In this document: in pieces, positions 35,015 to 44,457 of the stretch
How positions within the stretch are numbered: the stretch's first letter is position 1
Layout of the letters: each line of letters starts with the position of its first letter
NCBI RefSeq assembly: GCF_900104145.1
Contig: NZ_FNLB01000006.1
Coordinates: 1 to 64,000, forward strand
DNA from: Pseudovibrio sp. Tun.PSC04-5.I4
GTDB lineage: Bacteria > Pseudomonadota > Alphaproteobacteria > Rhizobiales > Stappiaceae
Direction of reading: 5' to 3'
DNA length: 64,000 bases
Notes under the pieces: model-generated
What the model was told of the DNA's origin: nothing
Database searches by the model: none
Seen by the model: only the letters and a program-made list of their open reading frames with translations
Translations under genes and position numbers: made by a program

Positions 35015-35247
35015 TAATAAACGTTGTGAAAACAATGAGATAGAACTATTCTAAACTACTATATGTAGCATTTATTCGGCTATCCGTTTGCAATTGCGAA
35101 TGATTTTCAATTGCGCTTTCGAAATTGGCGGTTTTAAACCTAACTAAAAAACTCAAGCTTGTTGAAAACATGTGTGCAGTTTCCCGTAAAATTGCAGTGA
35201 TATCGGGGGCTTCAACACAACGAGACGAATCCAGAACACCTGAAAGG

Positions 35248-36216
35248 CTACGCAGTTGGCGTGTCGCCATGGAGAACGCGAGCCATCCAGGTCCGGTTTA
35301 TATTCTGGCCACAGAGGATGAAGGAGGCCTTTTTGCCTTGTAACTCCCCCCGCTCTTTTGAGAGCCCTGCCAGTGCGGCTGCCCCGGCGCCCTCTGCTGC
35401 ATTATGGGTGGTTCTGAATAACAGGCGGATGGCCTCTGCAATCTCATCTTCACTTACGCGGATGATACGTTCTGCCCCGGAGCGGATCAAAGCAAACGCT
35501 TCTCGTGCAGGGCCGCGAACGCCAATACCTTCGGCAAATGTATCGGCTGAGGAGGTGAGCATGTATTCGCCGGTCTCAATGGATCGGGCGCACCCATCGG
35601 CTTTTTCAGAGACAACACCGATAATACGGGTCTTAAGGCCAAAGAGGTTACGAACGGAAATCAGTCCACAAATCCCTGTTCCGAGTCCGACGGGAACATA
35701 AATGGCATCTAGGTCCTTAAGGGCACGGAAGATCTCAAGAGCGTAAGTGGCTGCCCCTAAGACGAGATCATAGTCAAAGCCGGGCGCGAGGACCTGATTT
35801 GAGTCCTCAGCCATCTGGCAAGCGAATGCATGAGCCTCTTCAAAATCCCTGCCATGCTCAATTAAAAACGCACCGTAACTCTGGATCGCTGCTGTCGTTT
35901 CTTTGGAAGTTCCTTGAGGCACCACAATAGCAGCCCGTTGGCCAATGCTACGGGCAGCCCAAGCCATACCAAGCCCAAAATTACCACGTGTGGCAGCAAC
36001 AAAGCTGGCAGAGCTGACATGCCGTTCGGATTGTCGGAGAAGATAAGTCAGTGCACACCGAGCCTTAAAGGAGCCAGTCGGAGCATGGTTTTCATGTTTG
36101 ATGAAGACTTCGCAGCCCAAAGCATCATTCAGCAAAGGCCAGCTGAACAGCGATGTTGGTGCCATATAGCGCCTCAACTGGTGGGATGCATCTTCAAGGG
36201 CTGCCAGTGTGAGCAT
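35248..36216 (-). CDS. Threonine/serine dehydratase-like PLP enzyme
   Basis: 322 residues from ATG 36216, chosen because AGGAG lies 7 bases before it. Fold type II PLP signature TGSFKARCAL with Schiff-base lysine K51, then ATRGNFGLGMAWAARSIG where most dehydratases have 'SxGNHxxGxA' (substrate-site Asn kept as RGNFG) and glycine loop VGLGTGICGL (phosphate cradle). No ACT domain, so it is the biodegradative/non-allosteric size. Likely converts threonine or serine to the 2-oxoacid plus ammonia; racemase or other beta-eliminase activity cannot be excluded given the TRGNF variant. Confidence 0.82.
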   Translation of the reverse strand: MLTLAALEDASHQLRRYMAPTSLFSWPLLNDALGCEVFIKHENHAPTGSFKARCALTYLLRQSERHVSSASFVAATRGNFGLGMAWAARSIGQRAAIVVPQGTSKETTAAIQSYGAFLIEHGRDFEEAHAFACQMAEDSNQVLAPGFDYDLVLGAATYALEIFRALKDLDAIYVPVGLGTGICGLISVRNLFGLKTRIIGVVSEKADGCARSIETGEYMLTSSADTFAEGIGVRGPAREAFALIRSGAERIIRVSEDEIAEAIRLLFRTTHNAAEGAGAAALAGLSKERGELQGKKASFILCGQNINRTWMARVLHGDTPTA

Positions 36217-36255
36217 GCGAATCTCCTGCGATGGTCTTTCCACCGCAGGAACGCG

Positions 36256-39200
36256 TTATTCCGCAAGAACTCGCTGAGGCGGGAAGATGACTTCGACCAG
36301 CGTACCCTCATCCTCTTCAGAATTTATTGAAAAGGATGCGCGATTGGCTTCCACCAAGGCTTTGGTTAATGGAAGACCAAGACCAGACCCTTCAGTCGTA
36401 GCAGAAGCATTCAGGCGGCGGAATGGTTGCAAGGCCGCTTCCAGATCATCCTTAGACATTCCATGCCCGGTATCGCGAATGCGCAAGTGCACTTCACCAT
36501 TTGGCTCCAGCACCAGTGAGACAATAACTTGCCCACCGGAGCGGTTGAACTTGATCGCATTGGAAAGCAAGTTCAGCGTGATTTGTCGCAGTGTTGTGGG
36601 ATCAGCAACAACCTTGGGTACGGAAAGAGGTGTACTAGCCCGAATAATCACCCGTTGGTCATTTGCTTGCGGTTGCAAAAGCGCGACGCATTCACTGATG
36701 ATATCAGCGGCAGAAACAGCCTCAAACGTCAGGTCCATCTTACCAGCTTCAATCTTGGCAAGATCAAGCAAGTCGTTAATAAGCGTAAGCATGTGAGAAC
36801 AAGAGCGATTAATGTCGCGGGCGTATTCTTTATAGCGAGGGTTGCCAAGCTCCCCGAAACGCTCTTCCTGCATAACTTCAGAGAAGCCGATCACTGCATT
36901 CAGCGGTGTTCGGATTTCATGGCTGATTTTTGTGAGATACTCAGACTTATGAGTATTGGCTTTTTCAGCCTTCAAACGTGAACTAACCAGTTCTTCTTCT
37001 GCCCGTTTGAACTGAGTAATGTCGCGCAAAACAGCGCAGAACAACCGCTCATCGGATGTATTGACGCGGCCCATACTGAGGAAAGTCGGGAAAATATCGC
37101 CATCAAGTGTCTGGCAAATGACCTCACGGCCATCATTCAACACGCTGGAAACACCGTTGGCAACCAAACCATCAAGGTAATCCAGAGCAGCAACGTGGCT
37201 TTCATCCGCCAAAAACCGCGTTAGTAGTGCGCCCAAAAGATCATCTTCTTCTGCATTAAAGAGAGCTTTTGCTGAATGATTTGCACTGCGGATGATGCCT
37301 TTCTGGTCAACAACAAGCACTCCATCGGTTGCCGTTGCTAATACAGATTCCAGCTCCATGATGCGTGATTGAGCATGCTGAAGCTGCAAGCTTGGTGCGC
37401 TTTCAACAACAGTTACAGGGGCAGTTGGAGCTGCAGCCTCGGGAGCGTTCTGCACTTTTTCGACGACAGAAATCATCAATGCCTGCGCACCATTCCACGG
37501 CACAGCATGCATGCGTGCATCAACGGAAAGGACGCCGCCAGCCGCCAGCCGCACGTGAACAATACGATCCACAGTCTGAGAGCTTGGAGCTGGGCATTCT
37601 TCCGGTTCAGCGAAGATCGCTTCAAGACCACCTGCCTCATTCAGCGCCTCAAAGCGTTCATAACCCATCAGTTCAAGCAGGGTATCGTTTGCATAAACCA
37701 CATCACGGCCACTCACCACAGCAACGCCAATCGGCAAACGGTCCAGCAAGCGCGGATCTATAGGCGCAACGATAGGCTTATCTGGAATACGGCCTGTCTT
37801 TTCACGTGCACGTTCAGCAGCTTCTTCAATGTCCGGTGGAACACGAGGCAGCACAACATGGGTTACATTGTCCTGCTTTGGTCCCGCATCAGCCACATCA
37901 AGACGCGTTTCAAAGGTTTGGCCGCGAGACACGGGCTCTGCCGGAAGCGGGATAATGTTGTCGGCAATTGGTGCTAATGGAGTGTCATCAACCACATCAG
38001 TTTCAGCAACGGCAATTGCCGCAGTTTCATCCGCGGTGATAGGAGTAGGTTCTGCTGATGGTTCCGGATGAGGAGAAGATGTTGCAGCCTTCTCTTCTTT
38101 CTTATCGGCACTTAACGCCTGAGCAATTTTATCAAAGGCGTCTCGTTCAGGCTTGGAAAGACCAAAGTTCTCACGAGAGGCGGGATGTTTGTCTACCAAA
38201 CGAACAATGCTGTTGGTCAGCTCAGCAAGACTGCGTGGTCCGGACCTGCGTTTCTTTCGTGGAGCATCGGGCAGGTTTGCGATTGCGCGCGCAAAATCAT
38301 CCTTGCTGGTTGGTTCAGGCGCTTTACTTGGAGCGGCCTGTTTCTGAGGAACCTCGGGAACTTCAATCTCAGCAGCTTCTGTGAGGTCCTCTTCAAACCG
38401 TTGCAGATCCTCTTCTGCAGCCTCCGGTTCAGTTTCCATGTCTGTTGCAGGGAGGTCGTTAACCTGAACAACGTCAACAGGAACGGCAATCTCAAGCGGG
38501 TCAGCTGGGTCAGGCGTCACATCGTCATCAGTTAGCTGAAGGAAGGTTTCTTCCTGTTCTGGAGTTGCTTCGATCTCTAAGGCAGTGTCTTCTACAGGCT
38601 CTGAGTTCTCGGAGCTTTGCAGAGAAATACCGTCAGTTTCAGTGTTATCCTGTTCAACAGCTACAGGTTCAGATGCTTCTGGGTTTTCAACCTCAGCAGC
38701 AGGTTCGTCTTTATGCTGCGCTTCCGGTTCAACCTCCGGGGAGACCTCATCTTCATCTTCTTCCTCGTCGAAATCGATAAGGAGCTCAGGAATATCTGGT
38801 TCACTCTGTAAAAAGCCCGGCGCGGTGATGCGGGTCTCTTCAAAAACCTCGGTAAACTCGGCGGTCTCTTCTATAGCAAGAGCTTCTAAAGGAGCGAGTT
38901 CTTCCTGAATAAAGCGTTCTGGCTGCTCATGCTCCAATGTCAACACAGGAACGATTACAGTCTCAGCAGAGCTGGAAACAGGGAAATTGCCTTCTTCTGC
39001 TGGCTCAGACTCATCTTCCGCCTGCATTGCAGTGTGCAATTTGGCCAGAACAGCAATCGGGTCAACATCTTCCTCAGTCTTTTTCGCATCCACACTGCGA
39101 ATGACACCAAACCCGCGCAAGCCATCAAACTCACCGTCATTGGTTTCAACCGGTTGGGCAGACAAATCCAGCGGAACCACTTTCGCAGTATTGCAGATGG

Positions 39201-39441
39201 GCCAAAGGACCGTCGCGCCAGTGAAGGCACGCTGTTTTTTGATTGCTTTTGTAATTATAGGCACTTTGCCCATTTTGAATTTCTTACGCACCACATCAAA
39301 CGGCAAGCCGATCAGGCCAGCGTCCTGCGGTCCAAGAAGTTCGCCAAACTCCTTCGAGAAGCTGCGAAAGCACCCGTTACGATCCAGCTCCCATGTGAAG
39401 CGGATAGGCCTCTGACGGCGCTTAAAGACAAAGTCAGCCAC
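36256..39441 (-). CDS. Large PAS sensor histidine kinase, PdhS/PleC-like
   Basis: 1061 residues, cytoplasmic, no clear transmembrane helix. An N-terminal PAS-like domain (about 1-115, WELDRNGCFRSFSKEFGELLG) is followed by about 420 residues very rich in Glu/Asp/Pro and predicted disordered. Then come two PAS domains (about 570-680, starting DPRLLDRLPIGVAVVSGRDV, cut here; about 700-800), HisKA with H at about 838 in ISHEIRTPLNAVIGF, and HATPase with N-box TLNLLSNAIKFNRSGG and G-boxes RDTGHGMS, EGSGLGLPLTK. The layout matches PdhS of Brucella and PleC/DivJ relatives that phosphorylate DivK/PleD and set cell polarity. Monocistronic. Confidence 0.85.
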   Translation of the reverse strand: MADFVFKRRQRPIRFTWELDRNGCFRSFSKEFGELLGPQDAGLIGLPFDVVRKKFKMGKVPIITKAIKKQRAFTGATVLWPICNTAKVVPLDLSAQPVETNDGEFDGLRGFGVIRSVDAKKTEEDVDPIAVLAKLHTAMQAEDESEPAEEGNFPVSSSAETVIVPVLTLEHEQPERFIQEELAPLEALAIEETAEFTEVFEETRITAPGFLQSEPDIPELLIDFDEEEDEDEVSPEVEPEAQHKDEPAAEVENPEASEPVAVEQDNTETDGISLQSSENSEPVEDTALEIEATPEQEETFLQLTDDDVTPDPADPLEIAVPVDVVQVNDLPATDMETEPEAAEEDLQRFEEDLTEAAEIEVPEVPQKQAAPSKAPEPTSKDDFARAIANLPDAPRKKRRSGPRSLAELTNSIVRLVDKHPASRENFGLSKPERDAFDKIAQALSADKKEEKAATSSPHPEPSAEPTPITADETAAIAVAETDVVDDTPLAPIADNIIPLPAEPVSRGQTFETRLDVADAGPKQDNVTHVVLPRVPPDIEEAAERAREKTGRIPDKPIVAPIDPRLLDRLPIGVAVVSGRDVVYANDTLLELMGYERFEALNEAGGLEAIFAEPEECPAPSSQTVDRIVHVRLAAGGVLSVDARMHAVPWNGAQALMISVVEKVQNAPEAAAPTAPVTVVESAPSLQLQHAQSRIMELESVLATATDGVLVVDQKGIIRSANHSAKALFNAEEDDLLGALLTRFLADESHVAALDYLDGLVANGVSSVLNDGREVICQTLDGDIFPTFLSMGRVNTSDERLFCAVLRDITQFKRAEEELVSSRLKAEKANTHKSEYLTKISHEIRTPLNAVIGFSEVMQEERFGELGNPRYKEYARDINRSCSHMLTLINDLLDLAKIEAGKMDLTFEAVSAADIISECVALLQPQANDQRVIIRASTPLSVPKVVADPTTLRQITLNLLSNAIKFNRSGGQVIVSLVLEPNGEVHLRIRDTGHGMSKDDLEAALQPFRRLNASATTEGSGLGLPLTKALVEANRASFSINSEEDEGTLVEVIFPPQRVLAE

Positions 39442-40004
39442 GAGCTAGGTCCTTACTTTGAGGGTTTCCCAAAAAGGGTTTGGTTGAGAAACGCAATCTA
39501 CTCTCTTTCACAAGCACCAAGGCGCAAAACTATCGGTGCAGCCAAATGATATACAGTTTGAAACGGCCATGTAAGCGACTTCAGCAGTTGTGCTGTAAGC
39601 TTACTAAATAAACCTGCCTCAATTTATCAGGGGTACATTATCTCAAGTATAGCCCCAACCTGCCTTCTCCGTAAGCATTGAAAAACCAGAGCCTGCTATA
39701 TGAGGCAACTCACCCACCGCTATTTTCAAAACCTAAATCCCGATAAAGGCTTAGAGTTTATCAATGGCGGCTGATGCCCCCGCGTGTCAATTCCAATAGA
39801 AACATGCCACTCAATTATTCACCCCCCAATCCTTGTATACTTAAGGTATCGTAAACTGACGGGCTCATCTAAGCTCCTATTTTCTTTCCGCTTGGTTAAG
39901 TATAACATTGCCACGACAGAGTAAACGAGTTGCAAACAGCGAAGGGAATAGGCCCTTCTGACACTGCACAATGACCCTTAATCTCAAAAGGTGGAGGCAA
40001 AAGC
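39442..40004. other. Intergenic region between the kinase and first phasin
   Basis: About 560 bases with divergent promoters expected for the kinase (reverse) and phasin (forward). No gene, RNA or terminator with a clear stem was seen; AGGTGGAGG at 39988-39996 is the phasin ribosome site. Confidence 0.45.
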
Positions 40005-40394
40005 ATGGTAGATACAAAAGTTCCCTTTGAAGTCCCAGAGCAGATGCGTGAGTTTGCTGATCGCAGCATCGATCAAGCACGCAAAGCTTTCGATCACTTT
40101 ATGGATGCAACTGAAACCGCTGTTTCCAGCATGGAAGGTGCCTCCAACCCGATGCAAGTCGATTCAGCAGGCATGCATCGTCAAGCATTGACCTTCGCTG
40201 AGCAGAATGTGAATTCCGCCTTTGAACTGGCACAACGTATGTTTCAGGCACAGAATATGGAAGAGTTAGTGGGTCTGCAAACCGAGTACCTCCACAAACA
40301 GATGGAACTTTCTGGGGCGCAGGTGCGCGAGATGGGAGAAAAAGCATCTCAAGCCGTCAACGAAGTGGCCAAAAAAGCCGGCGAATTCCAGTAA
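40005..40394 (+). CDS. Phasin (PHA granule-associated protein), copy 1
   Basis: 129 residues, all-helical, phasin_2 type: VPEQMREFADRSIDQARKAFDHFMDATE at the N-terminus and NMEELVGLQTEYLHKQMELSG toward the C-terminus, the core of alphaproteobacterial phasins. Such proteins coat polyhydroxybutyrate granules and control granule size. AGGTGGAGG precedes the ATG. No membrane segment. A second phasin lies 305 bases downstream. Confidence 0.9.
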   Translation: MVDTKVPFEVPEQMREFADRSIDQARKAFDHFMDATETAVSSMEGASNPMQVDSAGMHRQALTFAEQNVNSAFELAQRMFQAQNMEELVGLQTEYLHKQMELSGAQVREMGEKASQAVNEVAKKAGEFQ

Positions 40395-40570
40395 CTCAAA
40401 CTGACCGACGAACAAGACACACAAAATGAGTTTCACAGCTTGAATGAGGCGGGAAACTGCCTTGTTCTTAAAAGATCTCCTCAACCACTCGGTGCAAAAG
40501 CTGTGATTTGCATGAGGAGAATAAAAAAGTTTCCCCCTACGCTTCAGCTGTTTAATCGCAAAATGAATTA

Positions 40571-40598
40571 TTGCACTGCAAAATAATGTTGCAATGCA
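40571..40598 (+). promoter_or_regulatory. Paired TTGCANTGCA repeats upstream of phasin 2, possible PhaR operator
   Basis: TTGCACTGCA (40571-40580) and TTGCAATGCA (40589-40598) are direct repeats 18 bases apart, each with a TGCA-N-TGCA dyad. PhaR-type repressors of PHA genes recognise TGC-rich sites of this kind. The location between the two phasin genes fits; identification of the regulator is inference. Confidence 0.5.
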
Positions 40599-40699
40599 CA
40601 AAAATACTTCCTATGTTAAGTACAAGTTGACCTTGGGAGAGTTTTGAAGCTCCCTTTCGATCCTTTATGTTTCTCCCAAGACGATAAGGAGCAATCCCG

Positions 40700-41203
40700 A
40701 TGACCACTACGAAAATTGATACCAAAAAAATTGAGAGCAAAGCTGAAGAGGCTGCGTCCAAACCTACAAAATCTATCGAGAATGAGGTGTTTGCAATGAA
40801 CAAGATGGAAGTGCCTGCATTTATCCAGCAGATGACTGAAAAAAGCGCTGATCAGGCCCGTGAGGGTTACGCTAAAGTGAAATCCGCTTCTGAAGAAGCT
40901 TCCGTCATGATGGAAGACGCTATGGAAGTGACGCGCGATGGCTTCATGGAAATGAACCTCAAGGCCGTTGATGCTGCCAAAGACAACTCTGAAGCAGTTT
41001 TCTCACATATGCGCGAACTTTTCGGTGTGAAGAACATTTCTGAAGCAATTGAGCTTCAGTCCAGCTTCAGCCGTAAACAGTACGACACTGTGAGCCAGCA
41101 GGTGAAAGAGATACAAGAGTCAGCTTCCAAACTAGCGACCACTGTGTCCCAGCCAGCGAAAGAAGTTTTCACTAAATCAATGAAAGATATGAAGCTCGCA
41201 TAA
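40700..41203 (+). CDS. Phasin (PHA granule-associated protein), copy 2
   Basis: 167 residues; phasin_2 core at about 35-150 (FIQQMTEKSADQAREGYAKVK, split here as QMTEKSADQAREGYAKVK; GVKNISEAIELQSSFSRKQYD). The extra N-terminal about 35 residues are Lys/Thr/Glu-rich. AAGGAG precedes the ATG at 40700. It has its own promoter region and terminator, so it is likely a separately regulated, PHB-responsive phasin. Confidence 0.9.
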   Translation: MTTTKIDTKKIESKAEEAASKPTKSIENEVFAMNKMEVPAFIQQMTEKSADQAREGYAKVKSASEEASVMMEDAMEVTRDGFMEMNLKAVDAAKDNSEAVFSHMRELFGVKNISEAIELQSSFSRKQYDTVSQQVKEIQESASKLATTVSQPAKEVFTKSMKDMKLA

Positions 41204-41236
41204 CGCCAGCACTATTTTTTATAAAAAAATGCCATG

Positions 41237-41285
41237 TCCTCTCGATTGGTTGCAGCCGGTTTTGCAACTCAAACGAGAGGATTTT
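41237..41285 (+). terminator. Terminator after phasin 2
   Basis: TCCTCTCG (41237-41244) pairs with CGAGAGGA (41274-41281) and a second inner stem GTTGCA/TGCAAC makes a two-part hairpin; TTTTG follows. Confidence 0.8.
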
Positions 41286-41434
41286 GCGTTTAACGCACTG
41301 AAAAACTGAGTTAAATTACATACTTATGATAGATAAATGGCGGTTTATGATCAGTGCTGTGGACTTTTTTCATTTAGATGTTTCTAGGCCTTGCCAACTT
41401 TCACATTTGTACTTATGTTCCGCGCCACTGGCAA

Positions 41435-41511
41435 GCAGACGTAGCTCAGTTGGTTAGAGCGTCGGATTGTGGCTCCGAAGGTCGGTGGTTCGAACCCACT
41501 CGTCTGTACCA
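41435..41511 (+). tRNA. tRNA-His (anticodon GTG)
   Basis: 77 bases with a cloverleaf: acceptor GCAGACG/CGTCTGT, D-arm TAGCTCAGTTGGTTAGAG, anticodon stem TCGGA/TCCGA with loop TTGTGGC, T-loop GGTTCGAACC and encoded ACCA end. The base before position 1 is A, so no G-1 is encoded, and the discriminator is A73 rather than C73, as described for tRNA-His of many alphaproteobacteria. The first acceptor pair is a G-U wobble. Confidence 0.97.
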
Positions 41512-41548
41512 TCTCTTCTTAAGGCTCGTTCGTGAGATAAGAAGAGAT
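41511..41548 (+). terminator. Perfect 10-bp inverted repeat directly after tRNA-His
   Basis: ATCTCTTCTT (41511-41520) pairs with AAGAAGAGAT (41539-41548) around an 18-base loop. There is no strong T-run, so it may be a tRNA transcript end or processing signal. It begins at the terminal A of the tRNA CCA. Confidence 0.5.
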
Positions 41549-41613
41549 CCTCTGCTTCGCCAGGTTTTATTTCTTCCCGAAAAACGGATCCGCTTTCAAA
41601 GCGGCCTCGTTTA

Positions 41614-43431
41614 TCATTTCGGCATTTGATCCGGAATGAGAATGGCATTCACGTTCTTTTCAATAACTTCCCCAAGCCAAAATCCGCAATCTGATTGCTC
41701 GAAGAGATCCTCATAGGTTTTGTCTTGGTTCGCGCCTTGTAAAACATTGAAGTTGGATGGATTTCCGGTCTTCGGCCAACTCCACAGTTTCCAGTCTGTT
41801 GCAGGGCCTGCCTCTGGTGTTTTGGCAAATTGAGCCCAGAGCGCATTCATCTTTACAGCAAGATCTTTGTCTTCCTGCGTTGCGACTGGCGGCATGTTAT
41901 TAAACACAAATGGCAGCTCGGATGCGTGGCAGGAATTATTCCACTCATTGTGTGGACCGCAAACATTTTTGACCGCTGGGTTACTAGGTGGCTTCATCAA
42001 ATTTGCCACATCAGTCTGCGCAAAAAGATAGAACCACATGTTGGTTGTTGGCTTTTCTGCTTTTATGTTCGCCGCCATGTTTGGGCAGGTAAGCATATAA
42101 TTTTCTATCAGATTAGAAAGTGCAGTTGCCGGGCTCTTGGGCCGCAGTCCATGTGCCGCTGGGGTTTGTGCGCCATATCCAAACTGATTGACAACTTGCA
42201 TTGGGTTCTCAAAATCACGGGCAAGGATATTATTGTACGAGATTGCATTCAATCCCCCGCCTGCATCAACGTAATTTGCAAACAAAACACCTTCGTCTTT
42301 GGTGATGCCAAACATCAGCGGCTTATCACTGCCTGTTGCCATTTTTTTATCCGGCTGTTCAGTCAGGAATTGACCGTCAATGATTGGAGAGAAGAGGATG
42401 CTGCCGGGGAGGGCGCTGAGAAATACCCCTTTTTTGTAGTTAGATACGAGCATTAGATTCTGAGCGAGAAGCACTTGCCGGGTTGTTGCGTTGTCCAGAT
42501 CATCAAGCTGTGCAGTTAACGCGCATTCATCTGCTTCGGGATTGCGGATCACAGAGCGTAAGCATTTTAGATAAAAGTAGAAAAGGTTTTTGCCTTCCTC
42601 TTTGTTTCTATAACGATAACCAGCCGCGCTGCTTTGCATAATAGCTGCTTTGAATAAATCCTTGGATTGGTCATTGCTAAACAGATGCAAGCCGATTGCC
42701 ATTGCACCAGAGCTTACCCCGAAAAGAGTGACTTGCTCCGGATCTCCGCCAAATGTGGTGATGTGTTTCTTCACCCACTTAAGGGCAACTTGTTGGTCTT
42801 GAAAACCGTAATTGCCGCCATTGGCTGGTTCTTGTCCCGTTGTTCCTTCAGTCGACAATGTGCCCAGAATGCCAAGTCGAAAATTGACCGTTACCAGAAT
42901 GACGTTTTGGTCCGCAGCGAAGGGTTTACCATCATATAAGTCGAGGATCTGGCCATCCGCAGTGCGATAGTTGGTGTTGGACCCACCAGCAAGAAACCCA
43001 CCGCCATGGAAAAAAACCATGACAGGCAATTTGCTCAGGTTTTTGATAGCTCCGGCAGGCGCCCAGATGTTGAGGTAAAGGCAATCTTCAATCCCGCGAA
43101 TTGGTTGATCAGGCTTGGCAATAGGTTGAGGGCAACGGGCTCCGTAATCCAGCGCCTCATACCCATTGGGCTCATACTCATCAAAAACCGTGGCAGTTTG
43201 CCATCGCTTTGCTTGACCGTATTGAACGCCTTTGAAAACGCTCAGCAACTGACTGCCACTGCCATCGGCTTTGCCACACAGCACTTTTTTGTTGCTCAAG
43301 GTGAGACAGGGTTGCGGTGGGGGAGCAGGTTGATTGGGGGCAAACAACAATTGTCCTGCTCGGGAGGCATCCTGCGCGAATGACCACGAACAGCTGAGCA
43401 AGCTGAAGGCAAGAACAAGCAGTATCTTCAT
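41614..43431 (-). CDS. Secreted type-B carboxylesterase/lipase family protein
   Basis: 605 residues. Signal peptide at 1-19 (MKILLVLAFSLLSCSWSFA). Oxyanion motif FFHGGGFLAGGS (about 140-151), nucleophile S240 in FGVSSGAM, and a typical NFRLGILGTL strand before it. Late His: CGPHNEWNNSCHASELPFVF region (about 510-530). The family hydrolyses ester bonds of lipids, xenobiotics or cholinesters; the substrate is unknown. Cysteine pairs fit an exported protein. Convergent with tRNA-His; transcribed alone. Confidence 0.88.
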   Translation of the reverse strand: MKILLVLAFSLLSCSWSFAQDASRAGQLLFAPNQPAPPPQPCLTLSNKKVLCGKADGSGSQLLSVFKGVQYGQAKRWQTATVFDEYEPNGYEALDYGARCPQPIAKPDQPIRGIEDCLYLNIWAPAGAIKNLSKLPVMVFFHGGGFLAGGSNTNYRTADGQILDLYDGKPFAADQNVILVTVNFRLGILGTLSTEGTTGQEPANGGNYGFQDQQVALKWVKKHITTFGGDPEQVTLFGVSSGAMAIGLHLFSNDQSKDLFKAAIMQSSAAGYRYRNKEEGKNLFYFYLKCLRSVIRNPEADECALTAQLDDLDNATTRQVLLAQNLMLVSNYKKGVFLSALPGSILFSPIIDGQFLTEQPDKKMATGSDKPLMFGITKDEGVLFANYVDAGGGLNAISYNNILARDFENPMQVVNQFGYGAQTPAAHGLRPKSPATALSNLIENYMLTCPNMAANIKAEKPTTNMWFYLFAQTDVANLMKPPSNPAVKNVCGPHNEWNNSCHASELPFVFNNMPPVATQEDKDLAVKMNALWAQFAKTPEAGPATDWKLWSWPKTGNPSNFNVLQGANQDKTYEDLFEQSDCGFWLGEVIEKNVNAILIPDQMPK

Positions 43432-43771
43432 GGAACCCCACCTTTATTATTGTTTTGGGCGTTCCTTTTAGTGTTAGCCAATTAGGAAAAGAGCGAGTTA
43501 AGCAACTTGCTTTAAATTGCATTGCCGGAATTATGGCAAATTTTGGAGAGTCAAAAAGCTTTGTTTAATTCCCTTAGAATTTGTGTGACTGCTGTCACAA
43601 ACCAAGAGAAATGGCGGTTTCTTGGGGGGAATCCGGTGGAATTCATGGGCACAGTCGCATTGAGCACTTGTATTGAAGGCTCAGTGGTTTTTGATAGGGC
43701 TAACATTCAAAGCGGACCAAATGTGTTGTGTTCGCTCTGCCCTGCTTGAAATTACGATGTGAGAATTTTAA
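43432..43771. other. Intergenic region upstream of the OmpA-type lipoprotein gene
   Basis: About 340 bases with divergent promoters for the esterase (reverse) and lipoprotein (forward). A short open frame at 43522 was considered and rejected. No RNA or operator was recognised. Confidence 0.4.
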
Positions 43772-44434
43772 ATGAAAAAACTGATGCGCGCTGCAATGGC
43801 AATTGCACTCGTCCTTTCTGTTGCTGCATGTACAACCACCAATCCGTACACTGGTCAGTCTGGCATATCTAATACTGCTGGTGGCGCTGGCCTTGGCGCA
43901 GCGACTGGTGCAATCATTGGTGCAATCGCTGGCGGCAAAAGCGCTCGCGTTGAAGGTGCTCTGGTTGGCGCAGCTGCTGGTGGCCTTCTCGGCGGTGGTA
44001 TCGGTAATTACATGGACCGTCAGGAAAACCAGCTCCGTACTCAGCTTCGCTCCACCGGTGTTTCTGTTACTCGTAATGGCAACCAGATCGTTTTGAATAT
44101 GCCAAACGACGTGACCTTTGGTGTTGCTCAGGCATCCCTCAGCACCCGTGCTATGCAGGTGCTCAACAGCGTGGCACTGGTTGCGAAGGAATTCAACCAG
44201 ACCCGTCTGAACGTATACGGCCATACCGATAACACCGGCGCTGCTCAGTACAATCTGGAACTCTCCCAGCGTCGTGCAGATTCTGTGAGCAGCTACCTGT
44301 ACAGCCAAGGCGTCAATGGCACTCGCATTGCTGCAGTTGGTTACGGCTTGACCAGCCCAATCTCATCTAACGCCACAGAAGCTGGCCGTGCGCAGAACCG
44401 CCGCGTAGAGATTGTTCTGTCTCCGTTGAACTAA
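43772..44434 (+). CDS. OmpA-family glycine-zipper outer membrane lipoprotein (YiaD-like)
   Basis: 220 residues: lipoprotein signal MKKLMRAAMAIALVLSV with lipobox VAAC (Cys21), then a glycine-zipper segment (AGGAGLGAATGAIIGAIAGG and VGAAAGGLLGGGIGN, about 37-85), then an OmpA C-domain that binds peptidoglycan: FGVAQASLSTRAMQVL, NVYGHTDNTGAAQYN, LSQRRADSVSSYL and AQNRRVEIV. It anchors the outer membrane to the cell wall. Terminator follows. Confidence 0.93.
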   Translation: MKKLMRAAMAIALVLSVAACTTTNPYTGQSGISNTAGGAGLGAATGAIIGAIAGGKSARVEGALVGAAAGGLLGGGIGNYMDRQENQLRTQLRSTGVSVTRNGNQIVLNMPNDVTFGVAQASLSTRAMQVLNSVALVAKEFNQTRLNVYGHTDNTGAAQYNLELSQRRADSVSSYLYSQGVNGTRIAAVGYGLTSPISSNATEAGRAQNRRVEIVLSPLN

Positions 44435-44457
44435 GCTGACAAAATTCAAAGTTCTGG

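Noticed and set aside
36529..39549. Several long forward-strand open frames across the histidine kinase
   Set aside because: They are reverse-complement shadows of an acidic, biased gene and lack ribosome sites and motifs.
43522..43749. 75-residue open frame upstream of the OmpA lipoprotein
   Set aside because: No ribosome site, no recognisable motif, and it occupies the promoter region of the lipoprotein gene.
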